Shown: positions 47,569-58,510, counted from the stretch's first letter. The stretch is DNA of 64,000 bases from Palsa-883 sp963826975 (GCA_963826975.1 CAWGZJ010000033.1:603471-667470), one strand, 5' to 3'. A program made the numbers and translations. The notes: a model not told the origin generated them from the sequence alone.

Positions 47569-48885
47569 CTACCCCCGCGGCAAAAACCGCAGCTCGTCCA
47601 CCACGTCCCGCACGCGGTACCAGCGCGCCAGCGCCCCCACCAGGAACGGCGCCGCGCGGTACCACGGCTGAGGCCGCATCGGCACCAGCGGAAACACCAG
47701 GGTGTCGTCACCCGCCCCGCGCGCCCGTGCCGCCAACTCGCGCCCCATCAACGTCGCCGCGGCGATGCCGCGACCATTATACCCCAGACCCGCTAACAAT
47801 CCGGGCGCCAGCTCGTGCACCCTCGGCACATGATCGGTGGTCATCGCCACCCACCCGGTCCACGCCTCGTCCCACCGCACCGCGCCGAGCTGCGGATACA
47901 GCCGCCGCACGCGCCCATCCACCCGGCGGAAATCGGCCGCCGCCTCCGGCCCGCCGATCGGCCCGAACGCACTGCCATGCAGCCGCCCATCCGGCAGCAT
48001 GCGCACCCCGGAGAACAGCCGCCGCGTGTCGGTCAGCGACTGCCGCCCCGGCAGGATCGACTGCCGCACATTGTCCGACAGCGGCGCCGTCACAAAGCCA
48101 TGGCCCCGCACCGGAACGATGCTCTCGCGCAGTCCCGGCCACAGGTCGTCGGTGTAGGCATTGGTCGCCAGCAGCACGGTATCGGCGGTCAGCCCCGCCG
48201 CGCCGGCATCCACCGACCAGTTCACGACCTGTCGCGCGATGCCGCGCACCGGCGTGCGCGTATGGATCACCGCCCCGGCCGCCACCGCCGCCCGCGCCAG
48301 CCCGCGTGCGTAGGCAAACGGATTGAGGTTGCCGCCGCGCAGATCCAGTGACGCCGCCTCGTACAGCGACGACCCCACCGCCTCGGCGCAATCCTCATCC
48401 TCCAGAAATTCCACCGGCGCGCCGCGGTTCTGCCAATAGGCGGTGCGCCGCTCCAGATCGCGCCGCCCGGACGGCGCGTGCGCGGCGAACAGCAGCCCGG
48501 TGCGCACCGCCCAGCACTCAATCCCGTGCCGCGCGATAAGCTCGAACACCAAATCCGGTCCGGCCGCGATCTCGTCGATCATGCGCGCACCGCGCTCCGG
48601 CCCATAATGCCGCAGGATCGCCCGGTGCCCGATCTTCAAATACGGCACCACCTGCCCAAACGCGCGGCCCGAGGCACCCCAGCCGACCTCGCGCGCTTCC
48701 AGCACGGCCACGCTCACCCCGGCCTCGGCCAGATGCAGCGCCGCCGACAACCCGGTGAACCCGGCGCCAATCACCGCTACGTCGACATGCGGTCGGCCAG
48801 TCAGCGGGACGGCAGGCGGCGCCGGGGGCGCGGCCCGCGTGTAAACCGACGGAGGATCAGCCTGGTCCGACGACGGCGCGTACAT
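47569..48885 (-). CDS. FAD-dependent oxidoreductase, DAO / gamma-glutamylputrescine-oxidase-like
   Basis: A 438-residue amine or amino-acid oxidase of the DAO family. The FAD motif is DVAVIGAGFTGLSAALHLAEAGVSVAVLEAREVGWGASGRAFGQVVPY, with the GWGASGRN-like block of PuuB and related oxidases. TVLLATNAYTDDLWPGL and RLFSGVRMLPDGRLHGSAFGPIG follow, and the C-terminal GLGYNGRGIAAATLMGRELA binds the cofactor. The C-terminal tail is proline- and tryptophan-rich. The real amine substrate is unknown. Confidence 0.88.
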   Translation of the reverse strand: MYAPSSDQADPPSVYTRAAPPAPPAVPLTGRPHVDVAVIGAGFTGLSAALHLAEAGVSVAVLEAREVGWGASGRAFGQVVPYLKIGHRAILRHYGPERGARMIDEIAAGPDLVFELIARHGIECWAVRTGLLFAAHAPSGRRDLERRTAYWQNRGAPVEFLEDEDCAEAVGSSLYEAASLDLRGGNLNPFAYARGLARAAVAAGAVIHTRTPVRGIARQVVNWSVDAGAAGLTADTVLLATNAYTDDLWPGLRESIVPVRGHGFVTAPLSDNVRQSILPGRQSLTDTRRLFSGVRMLPDGRLHGSAFGPIGGPEAAADFRRVDGRVRRLYPQLGAVRWDEAWTGWVAMTTDHVPRVHELAPGLLAGLGYNGRGIAAATLMGRELAARARGAGDDTLVFPLVPMRPQPWYRAAPFLVGALARWYRVRDVVDELRFLPRG

Positions 48886-48890
48886 CGCCG

Positions 48891-49433
48891 TCAGCCGAGG
48901 TCCCGTGCCACCTCGGGCTGGTGTAGCAGCCGGTCGATCTTGCTCGCATAATCCAGCGCGCGGTCGGGCTGGAAGCTCAGCTCGGGCGTGAACTTCAACC
49001 GCACCGAACGTGCCACCTGCGCCCGCAGGAACGGCGCCGCGCGCTTCAGCGCCGGCAGCAGCGCATCGATATCCTCCCGCCCTAGCCGAGCCACGAACGC
49101 GGTCGCCCGTTTCAGATCGGGACCGATCCGTACCTCGGTGACGGTGATATCCGCCTCGGCCAGTTCCGGATCACGGATTTCGTGGCGCGCGAACACCCCG
49201 GCGAGCACATGCCTGACCTCCTCGGCAACGCGCAACTGGCGTTGCGTCGGACCAGCGCGCGGTGCACGTCGAGTTGGTCCAGCTCGCGGCTCGTGCCGTG
49301 GCGATTCAGCGCCCGCCCCGTGCCGCGTTGGTTCAGCGCCCGCCCCGTGCCGCGTTGGTTCAGCGCGCGGCCCGTGCCGCGTTGGTTCAGCGCGCGGCCC
49401 GTGCCGCGACGGCCCGGCCCCCGGCTTCTTCAA
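48891..49433 (-). CDS. rbfA: Ribosome-binding factor A with an N-terminal tandem-repeat extension
   Basis: RbfA assists 16S rRNA maturation. The core (QRQLRVAEEVRHVLAGVFARHEIRDPELAEADITVTEVRIGPDLKRATAFVARLG and on) is intact. The TTG at 49431-49433 overlaps the infB stop (TTGA) and would couple translation. With that start the protein has about 60 extra residues before the core, built of a 9-residue unit like RHGAGAEPT from 27-bp DNA repeats. The ATG farther upstream (49514) would overlap infB by 85 bp and is less likely. A start inside the repeats is also possible. Confidence 0.85.
   Translation of the reverse strand: MKKPGAGPSRHGPRAEPTRHGPRAEPTRHGAGAEPTRHGAGAESPRHEPRAGPTRRAPRAGPTQRQLRVAEEVRHVLAGVFARHEIRDPELAEADITVTEVRIGPDLKRATAFVARLGREDIDALLPALKRAAPFLRAQVARSVRLKFTPELSFQPDRALDYASKIDRLLHQPEVARDLG
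49273..49407. repeat. Tandem repeat of a 27-bp unit in the rbfA 5' region
   Basis: Units start at 49300, 49327, 49354 and 49381, with a degenerate unit before 49300. The consensus contains GTTGGTTCAGCGC. As 27 is a multiple of three, copy number changes keep the rbfA frame. They encode proline/arginine/alanine-rich nonapeptides. Confidence 0.85.
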
Positions 49434-52162
49434 GCCGGGACCAGCTCCGTTTCGTAGCACTCGACCACGTCGCCTTCCTGCAGATCGTGGAAATTGGCGA
49501 ACGACAGGCCGCACTCATACCCGCGCGCCACCTCGCGCACATCGTCCTTGAAGCGCTTGAGTTGCGACAGCTCGCCGGTATGGATCACCACGTTCTCACG
49601 CAGCACGCGCACGCCGGCGCCGCGCTTCACCAGGCCGTCGGTCACCATGCAGCCGGCCACCTTGCCGGTCTTGGTGATGGTGAACACTTTCCGAACCTCG
49701 GCGTAACCCAGGAACTTCTCGCGTTCCTTCGGCGCGATCTTGCCCTTGACCAGCTTCTCGATGTCGTCCGAGACCTCGTAGATGATCGAGTAGTAGCGGA
49801 TATCCACGCTCTCGCGCTGCGCCAGTTCGCGCGCCTGGGAGGTGGCGCGCACGTTGAACGCGACGATCACCGCCGCCGACGCCTTGGCGAGTTGGATGTC
49901 GCTCTCGGTGATCTGCCCGACGCCGGCCAGCAGCACGCGGACCTTCACCTCATCGCCGCTGTGCTTCAGCACCGTGGCCTGGATCGCCTCGGCGCTGCCC
50001 TGCACGTCGGCCTTGATCAGGACGCAGACTTCCTTCTGCACCCCGGCCTGGATGCGGGCCAGCATCTCATCCAGCGTCCCGCGCGCCCCGGCAGTAACGC
50101 CGGCCGCCTTGTCGCGTGTGCGGCGGGAGCGGAACTCGGTGATCTCGCGGGCGCGGCCTTCGTCTTCCACCACCACCAGCGGCTCGCCGGCCGAGGGAAT
50201 GCCGGCCAGTCCGAGAATTTCCACCGGTGCCGACGGCCCGGCTTCGGTCAACGGGCGGCCCTTGTCGTCCAGCATCGCGCGCACCCGGCCCCACTCGGAC
50301 CCGGCGACGACGATCTCGCCCTGGTGCAACGTGCCCTTCTGCACCAGCACCGTGGCAATCGGACCGCGGCCGCGGTCCAGCCGGCTTTCGATCACAGTGC
50401 CCTCGGCGCTGCGATGCGGGTTGGCCTTCAGGTCCAGCACTTCCGCCTGCAGCAGGATCGCCTCGGTCAGCTTGTCGAGGCCGGTCTTCTTCAGCGCCGA
50501 GACCTCAACGTCCTGGGTCTCGCCGCCCATGTCCTCGACGACCACCTCGTAGCTCAGCAGCTCCTGGCGCACGCGCGTCGGGTTGGCGTCCGGCTTATCC
50601 ATCTTGTTGATGGCGACGATCAGCGGTGCGTGGGCTGCCTTGGCGTGGCGGATCGCCTCGATCGTCTGCGGCATCACGCCGTCATCGGCGGCCACCACCA
50701 GCACGACGATGTCGGTCACCGACGCACCGCGCGCGCGCATCGCGGTGAACGCCTCGTGGCCCGGCGTGTCGATGAAGGTGATGTGCTCGCCGCTCGGCAG
50801 CGTCACCTGGTAGGCACCGATATGCTGGGTGATCCCGCCCGCCTCGCCGGCCGCGACATCCGTCGAACGCAGTGCGTCCAGCAGGCTGGTCTTGCCGTGG
50901 TCGACATGGCCCATGATGGTGACCACGGGCGGCCGAGGCAGCAGTTCCAGGTCGGTGTCGACGGCGCCTTCCAGCCCCAGCTCGACATCGGATTCCGACA
51001 CGCGGCGTGCGCGGTGGCCGAACTCCTGCACCACCAGCTCCGCGGTGTCGGCGTCCAGCGTCTGGGTCATGGTGGCCATCACGCCGAGCTTCATCAGCGC
51101 TTTCACCACGTCCCCGGTGCGGGCGGCCATTCGGTTGGCCAGTTCCTGGACGGTGATCTGTTCGGGCAGGATAACGTCACGCACAACTTTCACCTGATCG
51201 GAGCGCAGCCGCTCCAGTTCCGCCTGGCGACGCTCCCGCTCGCGTTGGCGGCGGACCGAGGCCAGCGAGCGGACGCGATCGTCCTCGCCCTCGATGGCGG
51301 CCTGCACGTCGATGCGCCCGGCGCGGCGGCGATCGTCGCCCGCCTTCCTGGGCGTGGCCACTGTTGGCTTGCGCGGCAGGACTGCGCCGCCGGGACGGCG
51401 GATCGGACGGGCGTCGTCGTCATCCTCCGGACCGCGCACGGTCGGGCGCAGGCGCAATGTCTCGGTCGGCGTGCTTGGCGTGGCCGCGGGGGCGGCGGCG
51501 GGCCGTTGGCGCTGCTCCTCCGGCGAACGTGCCGCCGGCGCGGCTGCTGCTGCCGCTTCGGCGGCCTGTCGCGCCGCCTCAGCCGCCGCCTCGGCCTGCT
51601 CCTGCGCCTCGCGCTTGGCCGCTTCCTCGGCTGCCTTGCGGGCTTCCTCGTCGCGCCGCCTTGCCTCCTCGGCGGCCGACAGGATGGAGATCTTCTCCTG
51701 CTCGCGCCGTTCCGCATCCCGGCGGGCCGATTCGCGTTGCTGGTCGGCCAGTGCGCGCTGGCGGGCGGCGAGTTCCGTTGCCGTCAGCGCCCGCGGTGCA
51801 ACCTGTGGCCTGCCCTGCTGCGGCGCGCCGCGCATGGCGGGCGCGGAGGAAGCGGAGCCAGTGCCCGGACCGCCGGCGCCCAGATTGCCAGTGCCAAGAC
51901 TTCCGGTACCGAGACCTCCAGCACCCAGATTCCCGCTGCTTAAACCGCCGGATCCGGTGCCGCCAGACTGCTGGCCGGGTGTGGCTTGGCCAGGTGCCGG
52001 GGCACGCTTCTTGCGCACCTCGACCTGCACGACCTTGGAGCGGCCGTGGCTGAAGCTCTGGCGCACCGAGCCGGCATCAACGGTCCGGCCGCCCTCCAGC
52101 CTGCCAACAGGGCGGAGAGAGAGCCGTCCCTTGTTCGTATCCTGATCGTTCGTCTCGCTCAT
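49430..52162 (-). CDS. infB: Translation initiation factor IF-2
   Basis: A 910-residue initiation GTPase. The N-terminal part is a long low-complexity region with G/S/T repeats and an alanine/glutamate/arginine-rich coiled stretch (residues about 150-215). IF2_N (QITVQELANRMA) precedes the G domain: VTIMGHVDHGKTSLLDALR (G1), then DTPGHEAFTAMRARG (G3) and AINKMDKPDANP (G4). Domains II-IV end with ECYETELVPA. The ATG overlaps the stop of the ylxR-like gene (ATGA). Complete and free of frame breaks. Confidence 0.95.
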   Translation of the reverse strand: MSETNDQDTNKGRLSLRPVGRLEGGRTVDAGSVRQSFSHGRSKVVQVEVRKKRAPAPGQATPGQQSGGTGSGGLSSGNLGAGGLGTGSLGTGNLGAGGPGTGSASSAPAMRGAPQQGRPQVAPRALTATELAARQRALADQQRESARRDAERREQEKISILSAAEEARRRDEEARKAAEEAAKREAQEQAEAAAEAARQAAEAAAAAAPAARSPEEQRQRPAAAPAATPSTPTETLRLRPTVRGPEDDDDARPIRRPGGAVLPRKPTVATPRKAGDDRRRAGRIDVQAAIEGEDDRVRSLASVRRQRERERRQAELERLRSDQVKVVRDVILPEQITVQELANRMAARTGDVVKALMKLGVMATMTQTLDADTAELVVQEFGHRARRVSESDVELGLEGAVDTDLELLPRPPVVTIMGHVDHGKTSLLDALRSTDVAAGEAGGITQHIGAYQVTLPSGEHITFIDTPGHEAFTAMRARGASVTDIVVLVVAADDGVMPQTIEAIRHAKAAHAPLIVAINKMDKPDANPTRVRQELLSYEVVVEDMGGETQDVEVSALKKTGLDKLTEAILLQAEVLDLKANPHRSAEGTVIESRLDRGRGPIATVLVQKGTLHQGEIVVAGSEWGRVRAMLDDKGRPLTEAGPSAPVEILGLAGIPSAGEPLVVVEDEGRAREITEFRSRRTRDKAAGVTAGARGTLDEMLARIQAGVQKEVCVLIKADVQGSAEAIQATVLKHSGDEVKVRVLLAGVGQITESDIQLAKASAAVIVAFNVRATSQARELAQRESVDIRYYSIIYEVSDDIEKLVKGKIAPKEREKFLGYAEVRKVFTITKTGKVAGCMVTDGLVKRGAGVRVLRENVVIHTGELSQLKRFKDDVREVARGYECGLSFANFHDLQEGDVVECYETELVPA

Positions 52163-52920
52163 ACGTCTTGCACACCACGCTGGCGGAAATCCGCCGGGTC
52201 AATCTTGTCGTTCGCTGCCACGCCGGGCGCAAGCCCGGCAAGCCGCATACAGTCGCAACCGATGCGATCGGCCAGTGCCCCGGGTGCCACCACGACATGC
52301 ACCGCGCGATCCCTGCCGAACATCACACCCAACGCCGCGGCGGACAGCGGCGCATGCACCGCCACTGCTCCGCGGGCCGCGGAGAGAAACCGTCCGCGCT
52401 CCTCGGCACTGCCGTCCGCGGCTTGCACCACCAAGCCGGCGCGACCGTCCCGCAGCCACTCGCGCGCCTTCTCGAACCCTGCAACTGCCTGCCCGGCCCG
52501 CCGGGCGAGGCCCAACCCTTCACCGATCCGCCGGACCAGCGCCGCCTGCAACATCTCGAGAAGGTCTGGGGGCACTGTGACCGGACCGCGGGCCGCCCTG
52601 GCAAAAGCACCCCGGAGCCGAGCGGTTTGTACCACATCTCCGGCGGCGCTCAACCAGAATTCCCCGCCCCGGCAGCCGTTCGGCCAGATCGGGCACCACG
52701 CCGCGGTCCGGACCGATGACGAAGCGGATCATCCGCTCCTTCGCCAGCCGCTCACGGGTGACAATACAGCGCCGAAGCGGCCCAACCTCCGGTGTGTCGG
52801 CGTCGGGCGAGCCGGCATCAGTTGAGCCGGCATCAGGCGAGTCGGGGTCGGGCTGACCTGCCTCGGCCCTGCCGACGTCGGGCGCTGGGATGCCGGCAGC
52901 CAGCGCGTCCTCGTCCGTGG
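52159..52920 (-). CDS. YlxR (DUF448) plus L7Ae-like RNA-binding protein, frameshifted
   Basis: The gene between nusA and infB is expected to code for a YlxR-type nucleic-acid-binding domain fused to an L7Ae-like domain. The YlxR part (RRCIVTRERLAKERMIRFVIGPDRG, then ERLPGRG) is read in one frame from about 52793 to 52680. The L7Ae-like part (GLGLARRAGQAVAGFEKAREWL and on) is read in another from 52653 to 52159. They meet near 52660-52675, where a one-base change restores GRGxWLSAAGD. A proline/aspartate-rich leader extends upstream towards the nusA stop, but I see no start codon there, so the left boundary is uncertain. Confidence 0.7.
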
Positions 52921-52943
52921 CTTCCAGTGGCGCGAGAGCGGGA

Positions 52944-54506
<1,563 letters not shown>

Positions 54507-54530
54507 GTGCGTCCTCTTCGGTGGTCCGCG

Positions 54531-55052
54531 TTAATTGGTGGGCGGGGGCGAGGCGGTGGCGGCGATCAGCGCGTCCGTCAGCACCAGCTTGGCGCGGCGG
54601 ACGTGAGCCAGCGGCAGGGCGACTTCGGTGCCGTCGTCCAGCCGTAAGTGGGCAGCATTGGTATCGGCGCCAAGCACCACGCCGGAGAAACGTTTGCGGC
54701 CGTCGATCGGCAGCTCGGTCTCGGCGCGCGCCAGGTGGCCGGCGAAGCGGTTCCAGTCTTTCACCCGGGTCAGCGGGCGGTCGATGCCGGCGGAGCTGAC
54801 TTCCAGCGTCCAGGCGCCGGGGATGGGGTCTTCGACGTCGATCACGGCGCTGACGGCGTGGGTGATCGCCTCGCAGTCGGCCAGGGCGATCAGCGCGCCA
54901 TCGGCCCGGTCCGCCATGATCTGCACGGTTGGGCGGTCGCGGCCGATCAGCATGACGCGCACGAGTTCATACCCCATGTCCGCGAGGGTCGGGGCGACGA
55001 TCGCGGCGAGGCGGGCTTCCAGGCTGACGTGGCGTGGTTCCGTGATGTCCAA
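54531..55052 (-). CDS. rimP: Ribosome maturation factor RimP
   Basis: RimP helps 30S assembly. The N-terminal alpha/beta domain (LEARLAAIVAPTLADMGYELVRVMLIGRDRPTVQIMADR) is followed by ADCEAITHAVSAVIDVEDPIPGAWTLEVSSAGIDRPLTRVKDWNRFAG and the SH3-like end. No good ATG exists at the expected place; the TTG at 55052 (LDITEPRHVSLEARL) is the best start, and the frame upstream is not conserved. It begins the operon 24 bp before nusA. Confidence 0.88.
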   Translation of the reverse strand: MDITEPRHVSLEARLAAIVAPTLADMGYELVRVMLIGRDRPTVQIMADRADGALIALADCEAITHAVSAVIDVEDPIPGAWTLEVSSAGIDRPLTRVKDWNRFAGHLARAETELPIDGRKRFSGVVLGADTNAAHLRLDDGTEVALPLAHVRRAKLVLTDALIAATASPPPTN

Positions 55053-55339
55053 AACAAAAAAAGGCGGCCGGTTAAGGCCACCCCCCGTTACGCAGCGGAG
55101 AATGATTGAGAAGGGGAAGATAGCGCGGAGGGGGTGGTGGCGCAAGGGGCAGGGGGGTGGTGCAAGGGTATTGCGTCGGGAGAAGCGCCACACCGCGTGC
55201 CCTTCGCTGCTCGCCTCGCGGGGGAGGACCGGGAAGGGGGCGTACTGCCGGTGTCCCCAAGCCCGATCGGCCCGCGGATTCCACTTGAACGTTCGTCAGG
55301 CCGTGCTATGATTGAGTAGGCACTCAATTTTGGAAAGAA
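55053..55339. other. Divergent promoter region of rimP and tetR
   Basis: The first 100 bases are G-rich on the plus strand and may include the rimP promoter; I see no clear boxes. The right end holds the TetR-gene promoter and operator listed below. Confidence 0.4.
55285..55328 (+). promoter_or_regulatory. Promoter and operator of the TetR-family gene
   Basis: A -35 TTGAAC (55285-55290) and a -10 TATGAT (55307-55312) are 16 bp apart. Overlapping the start point is a perfect palindrome ATTGAGT-AGGC-ACTCAAT (55311-55328). Such a placement indicates autorepression by TetR. Confidence 0.7.
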
Positions 55340-55909
55340 ATGGCACGCCCTCTCAGCGAAGACAAGCGGACCGCAATCCTTGAGGCGGCCACCGAAGTCG
55401 TCGCCACGCTCGGCTTGAGCGCTCCGACCGCGAAGATTGCCAAGGGTGCAGGCGTGGCGGAAGGCACGCTATTTACTTACTTCGTCAACAAGGACGAGCT
55501 GCTGAACCGGTTGTATCTGGAGCTCAAGATGGACCTTCGCGACGCCATGATGACCGCTTACCCTGCCGGCAAGAGCCTCATCGACCGGAATCGCCACGTT
55601 TGGGATCGCTACATCGGTTGGGGTTCGGCACATCCCTTGAAGCGAAGAGCGATGAGGCAACTCGCAGTGTCGGACCGCATCACCGAAGGCAGCAAGAAGC
55701 TCGTCAGGGAGGCATTCGAGGAGTTTGACGGCATGATGCGCGAGTGCGCGGCCGGTGGTGCGATGAGGCACCAGCCTCCGTCATTCGTGTCGGCAATAAT
55801 GAGTGCGATCGGCGATACGACGATGGATTTTATCGTGCGCGAACCTGCACAGGCAAAGCGCTACACAAAAGCCGGGTTTGATGCGTTCTGGAATGCAGTC
55901 GCCGGATGA
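55340..55909 (+). CDS. TetR-family transcriptional regulator
   Basis: A 189-residue regulator. The N-terminal helix-turn-helix is RTAILEAATEVVATLGLSAPTAKIAKGAGVAEGTLFTYFVNKDELLNRLY. The ligand-binding half has the segment GWGSAHPLKRRAMRQLAVSDRI and a helical end. It is directly upstream of an aldo/keto reductase gene, with palindromic operators before each, so reductase expression is probably induced when a small molecule binds the protein. Confidence 0.9.
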   Translation: MARPLSEDKRTAILEAATEVVATLGLSAPTAKIAKGAGVAEGTLFTYFVNKDELLNRLYLELKMDLRDAMMTAYPAGKSLIDRNRHVWDRYIGWGSAHPLKRRAMRQLAVSDRITEGSKKLVREAFEEFDGMMRECAAGGAMRHQPPSFVSAIMSAIGDTTMDFIVREPAQAKRYTKAGFDAFWNAVAG

Positions 55910-55926
55910 TTTTTTTGTTCAGTGAA

Positions 55927-55944
55927 TGAGCGAGTGCTCGCTCA
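55927..55944 (+). promoter_or_regulatory. TetR-type operator upstream of the aldo/keto reductase
   Basis: TGAGCGAG-TG-CTCGCTCA is a perfect 8-bp-arm palindrome, extended outward by GTGAA/CTAC-type bases. It lies 28 bp before the reductase ATG and close after the tetR stop. It shares the TGAG half-site with the operator before tetR. Confidence 0.65.
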
Positions 55945-55972
55945 CTACCTAACTCACACGAAAGGAACCGCC

Positions 55973-57040
55973 ATGGAATACGCAACGCTCGGCAATACAG
56001 GTCTCCTTGTCTCGAAACTCTGCTTCGGAACCATGACGTTCGGAGACGGTAGAGGAATCTTCAAGGCCATCAGCGCCGTAGGTCAGTCCGGGGCCGATGA
56101 ACTGGTCAAGACGTCGATTGACGCCGGCATCAACTTCTTTGATACGGCTGACAATTACACGGACGGTGAAAGCGAAAAGATTCTCGGGCAATCACTGAAG
56201 AACCTTGACATCACGCGCAAGGATGTGGTGATCGCGACGAAGGTCTATAGCCGCGTCGGCACGGGGCGAAATGACATCGGGGCTTCTCGCGGCCACATTA
56301 TGGACGGCGTTGAGGCCAGTCTCCGCCGTTTGCAGACCGACCATATCGACCTGTACCAAATCCACGGCAACGATTCCGTGACCCCTGTCGAAGAGACTCT
56401 TCGCGCTCTTGACACCCTGGTGCAGCAGGGAATGGTCCGCTACATCGGCTGCTCCAACTGGCAGGCTTGGAAAATCGCCAAAGCCCTCGGAATCTCCGAG
56501 TTCAGGAACCTGGCCCGATTCGCCACGCTTCAGGCTTACTACTCGATCGCTGGCCGCGATCTCGAGCGGGAGATCGTACCCCTGCTGGAATTCGAAAAAG
56601 TGGGCCTGCTCGTATGGAGTCCGCTTGCCGGCGGCCTGCTTTCCGGCAAGTTCAGCCGGACGAACCAGAAGCCTACCGATTTGCGCCGCACTGAATACGA
56701 CTTTCCCATCGTGGACAAACAGCGGACCTGGAATATCCTCGACGTGGTGGCGCCGATTGCGAAAGCACACGGTTGTAGTCCTGCACGTGTCTCGCTCGCA
56801 TGGCTCTTGGCAAAGCCTGTGGTAACCTCGGTCATAATTGGCGCAAAACGCCTCGACCAGCTTCAGGACAATCTCGCGGCGGTCGAACTCACACTCGCCC
56901 AGGACGAGCTTAATCAGTTGGATAAGGTCAGCGCTGTTCCCCCTGAGTATCCAGGGTGGGTGTTACCGTTTCAGGGAGCCGACCGTCGGGGGCCAAGTGA
57001 TCGTCATGAGCATTTACGCGAGGCGATCAAGCCGCATTGA
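55973..57040 (+). CDS. Aldo/keto reductase
   Basis: A 355-residue NADPH-dependent reductase with a TIM barrel. The catalytic set is seen in INFFDTADNYTDGESEKILG (Asp and Tyr), VVIATKVYS (Lys) and IDLYQIHGND (His). Later VRYIGCSNWQAWKIAKAL and the C-terminal SVIIGAKRLDQLQDNLAAVEL fit the general YajO/Tas-like group, which reduces aldehydes and ketones. Start ATG at 55973 with AAAGGAA before it. Likely under control of the adjacent TetR protein. Confidence 0.9.
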   Translation: MEYATLGNTGLLVSKLCFGTMTFGDGRGIFKAISAVGQSGADELVKTSIDAGINFFDTADNYTDGESEKILGQSLKNLDITRKDVVIATKVYSRVGTGRNDIGASRGHIMDGVEASLRRLQTDHIDLYQIHGNDSVTPVEETLRALDTLVQQGMVRYIGCSNWQAWKIAKALGISEFRNLARFATLQAYYSIAGRDLEREIVPLLEFEKVGLLVWSPLAGGLLSGKFSRTNQKPTDLRRTEYDFPIVDKQRTWNILDVVAPIAKAHGCSPARVSLAWLLAKPVVTSVIIGAKRLDQLQDNLAAVELTLAQDELNQLDKVSAVPPEYPGWVLPFQGADRRGPSDRHEHLREAIKPH

Positions 57041-57421
57041 TCTCCTCCCGCCTGCCAGAAGGTCTGCTATCGCCTCGGCGAGCCGGAAGGCCACTTTTGG
57101 CGCTTGAAAGCCCATCGCGGTCGGAGAACGAACGGCAGATCTCCACCCAGAGCGGCTGTTGTCGTCGGGTATCAAGCGTCAGATTTTCACCACAGCATGG
57201 CAAATGGCTTGCCCCATCGGCATCAGCGGCGGCACCCCAACCAACGCATCATACCAAACGCGATTGCCCGTCATGGGACCCTGTTGGCTTTGACATCTTG
57301 GCGCCCTGGCGTCTTGGCGGTTCAACTGATACCGAGAACGTAATGGCACGGAGTACCAAGACAACACCGCACGCAACGCGGTAGACGGCTTGCGTGATCA
57401 CCGCAAAATCGACGCAAGGCA
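57041..57421. repeat. Gene-free stretch with a degenerate palindromic repeat
   Basis: The segment near 57290-57330 contains CTTGGCGCCCTGGCGTCTTGGCGGTTCAA, a sequence type often found in dispersed palindromes. TACC-containing ends occur near 57252 and 57356. The region is 381 bp; I see no gene in it. Confidence 0.4.
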
Positions 57422-58510
57422 CTAGGAAGCCGGCCGATAGCGCCGCATGACAGCAGCCAGGAGATCGAGCGGCAGCGCGTGCGCGGTACGGCCATGCAGG
57501 CCGCTCATTGTCTCCGCCGAGGTCAACGCATTCAGGATCGCTTCCTCGGTCGCTTCGGCCGCCGCCAGGAGCAGCGGGTTGATGCACTCGGGCGATATCA
57601 TATGCACCGTATTGATTGCCTCGCCGTGACGAATGTGGTTGCCCGTGGCAAACGCCAGGAAGATGTCGCCGCTGCCGTTGAACCCGACACCACCGACCCA
57701 GGCGAGGCCGACGGTGGCGCGTCGTGCCAGGCGCTGGCACTGGATCGGCAAGAGCGGCGCATCGGTGGCGAGCACCACGATGATGGATCCCGCCTCGCGC
57801 GGCCCCGCCTCGCCCGGCATGGTGCGGGGTGACGGCACGACGTCGACGCCTATATCGCGCCCCACCGGGACGCCATCGACCCGCAGCAATTCGCGCGACC
57901 CATAGTTCGCTTGCACAAGCGCACCGACCGTATAGCGGGCGCCCGCGGTTTCGACGACACGCGATGCGGTGCCAGTGCCCCCCTTGAACTCGTGGCAGAT
58001 CATGCCGGTGCCGCCACCGATATTGCCCTCCGCGACCGGGCCGGTCGCGGCAGCGTCGAGCGCCGCGATGGCATGCGCCGTCGTAACGGGAAAGCTCGCG
58101 GCATCGCTCAGCCAGCCATCATGGGTTTCCGCCACGACCGGCAGCAGCCACGGAACCGGAACCTTCTCGCGCACAGCCAGGGCGCAGACGGCATCACGCA
58201 CCACGCCGACGGAGTGCGTGTTGGTGATGCATAGCGGCGCGGCGAGCAACCCTTGCTCCGCGATCCACGCCCAGCCTGTCATCTCGCCGTTGCCGTTGAA
58301 CGAATGGATGCCGGCGAACACCGCATCGGTCCACACATCGGGCCCGCGCGGCCAGATTGCGGTGACGCCGGTGCGTACCACCGAGGGTTCATCGTGGATC
58401 AGCGTCGTGAAGCCGACACGCACGCCTAGGACATCGGTGATCGCATTCCACGTCCCGGTCGGCAGAGTGCCGGTGGTCAATCCAAGATCACGTAGTCTCG
58501 CGCGCGGCAT
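57422..58510 (-). CDS. P1 (DmpA/BapA) family aminopeptidase
   Basis: A 362-residue self-cleaving N-terminal-nucleophile peptidase of the L-aminopeptidase/D-esterase type. Typical blocks are RLRDLGLTTGTLPTGTWNAITDVLGVRVGF, CITNTHSVGVVRDAVC, GNIGGGTGMICHEFKGGTGTASR, and VGALVQANYGSRELL, where cleavage before the serine would produce the nucleophile. The end includes VAFNGSGDIFLAFATGNH-like sequence. GGGATAGG lies before the ATG. Such enzymes act on small amino-acid amides or beta-peptides. Confidence 0.9.
   Translation of the reverse strand: MPRARLRDLGLTTGTLPTGTWNAITDVLGVRVGFTTLIHDEPSVVRTGVTAIWPRGPDVWTDAVFAGIHSFNGNGEMTGWAWIAEQGLLAAPLCITNTHSVGVVRDAVCALAVREKVPVPWLLPVVAETHDGWLSDAASFPVTTAHAIAALDAAATGPVAEGNIGGGTGMICHEFKGGTGTASRVVETAGARYTVGALVQANYGSRELLRVDGVPVGRDIGVDVVPSPRTMPGEAGPREAGSIIVVLATDAPLLPIQCQRLARRATVGLAWVGGVGFNGSGDIFLAFATGNHIRHGEAINTVHMISPECINPLLLAAAEATEEAILNALTSAETMSGLHGRTAHALPLDLLAAVMRRYRPAS

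Noticed and set aside
49300..49407. CRISPR-like array of 27-bp repeats
   Set aside because: The units are directly adjacent with no spacers and lie in frame inside rbfA.
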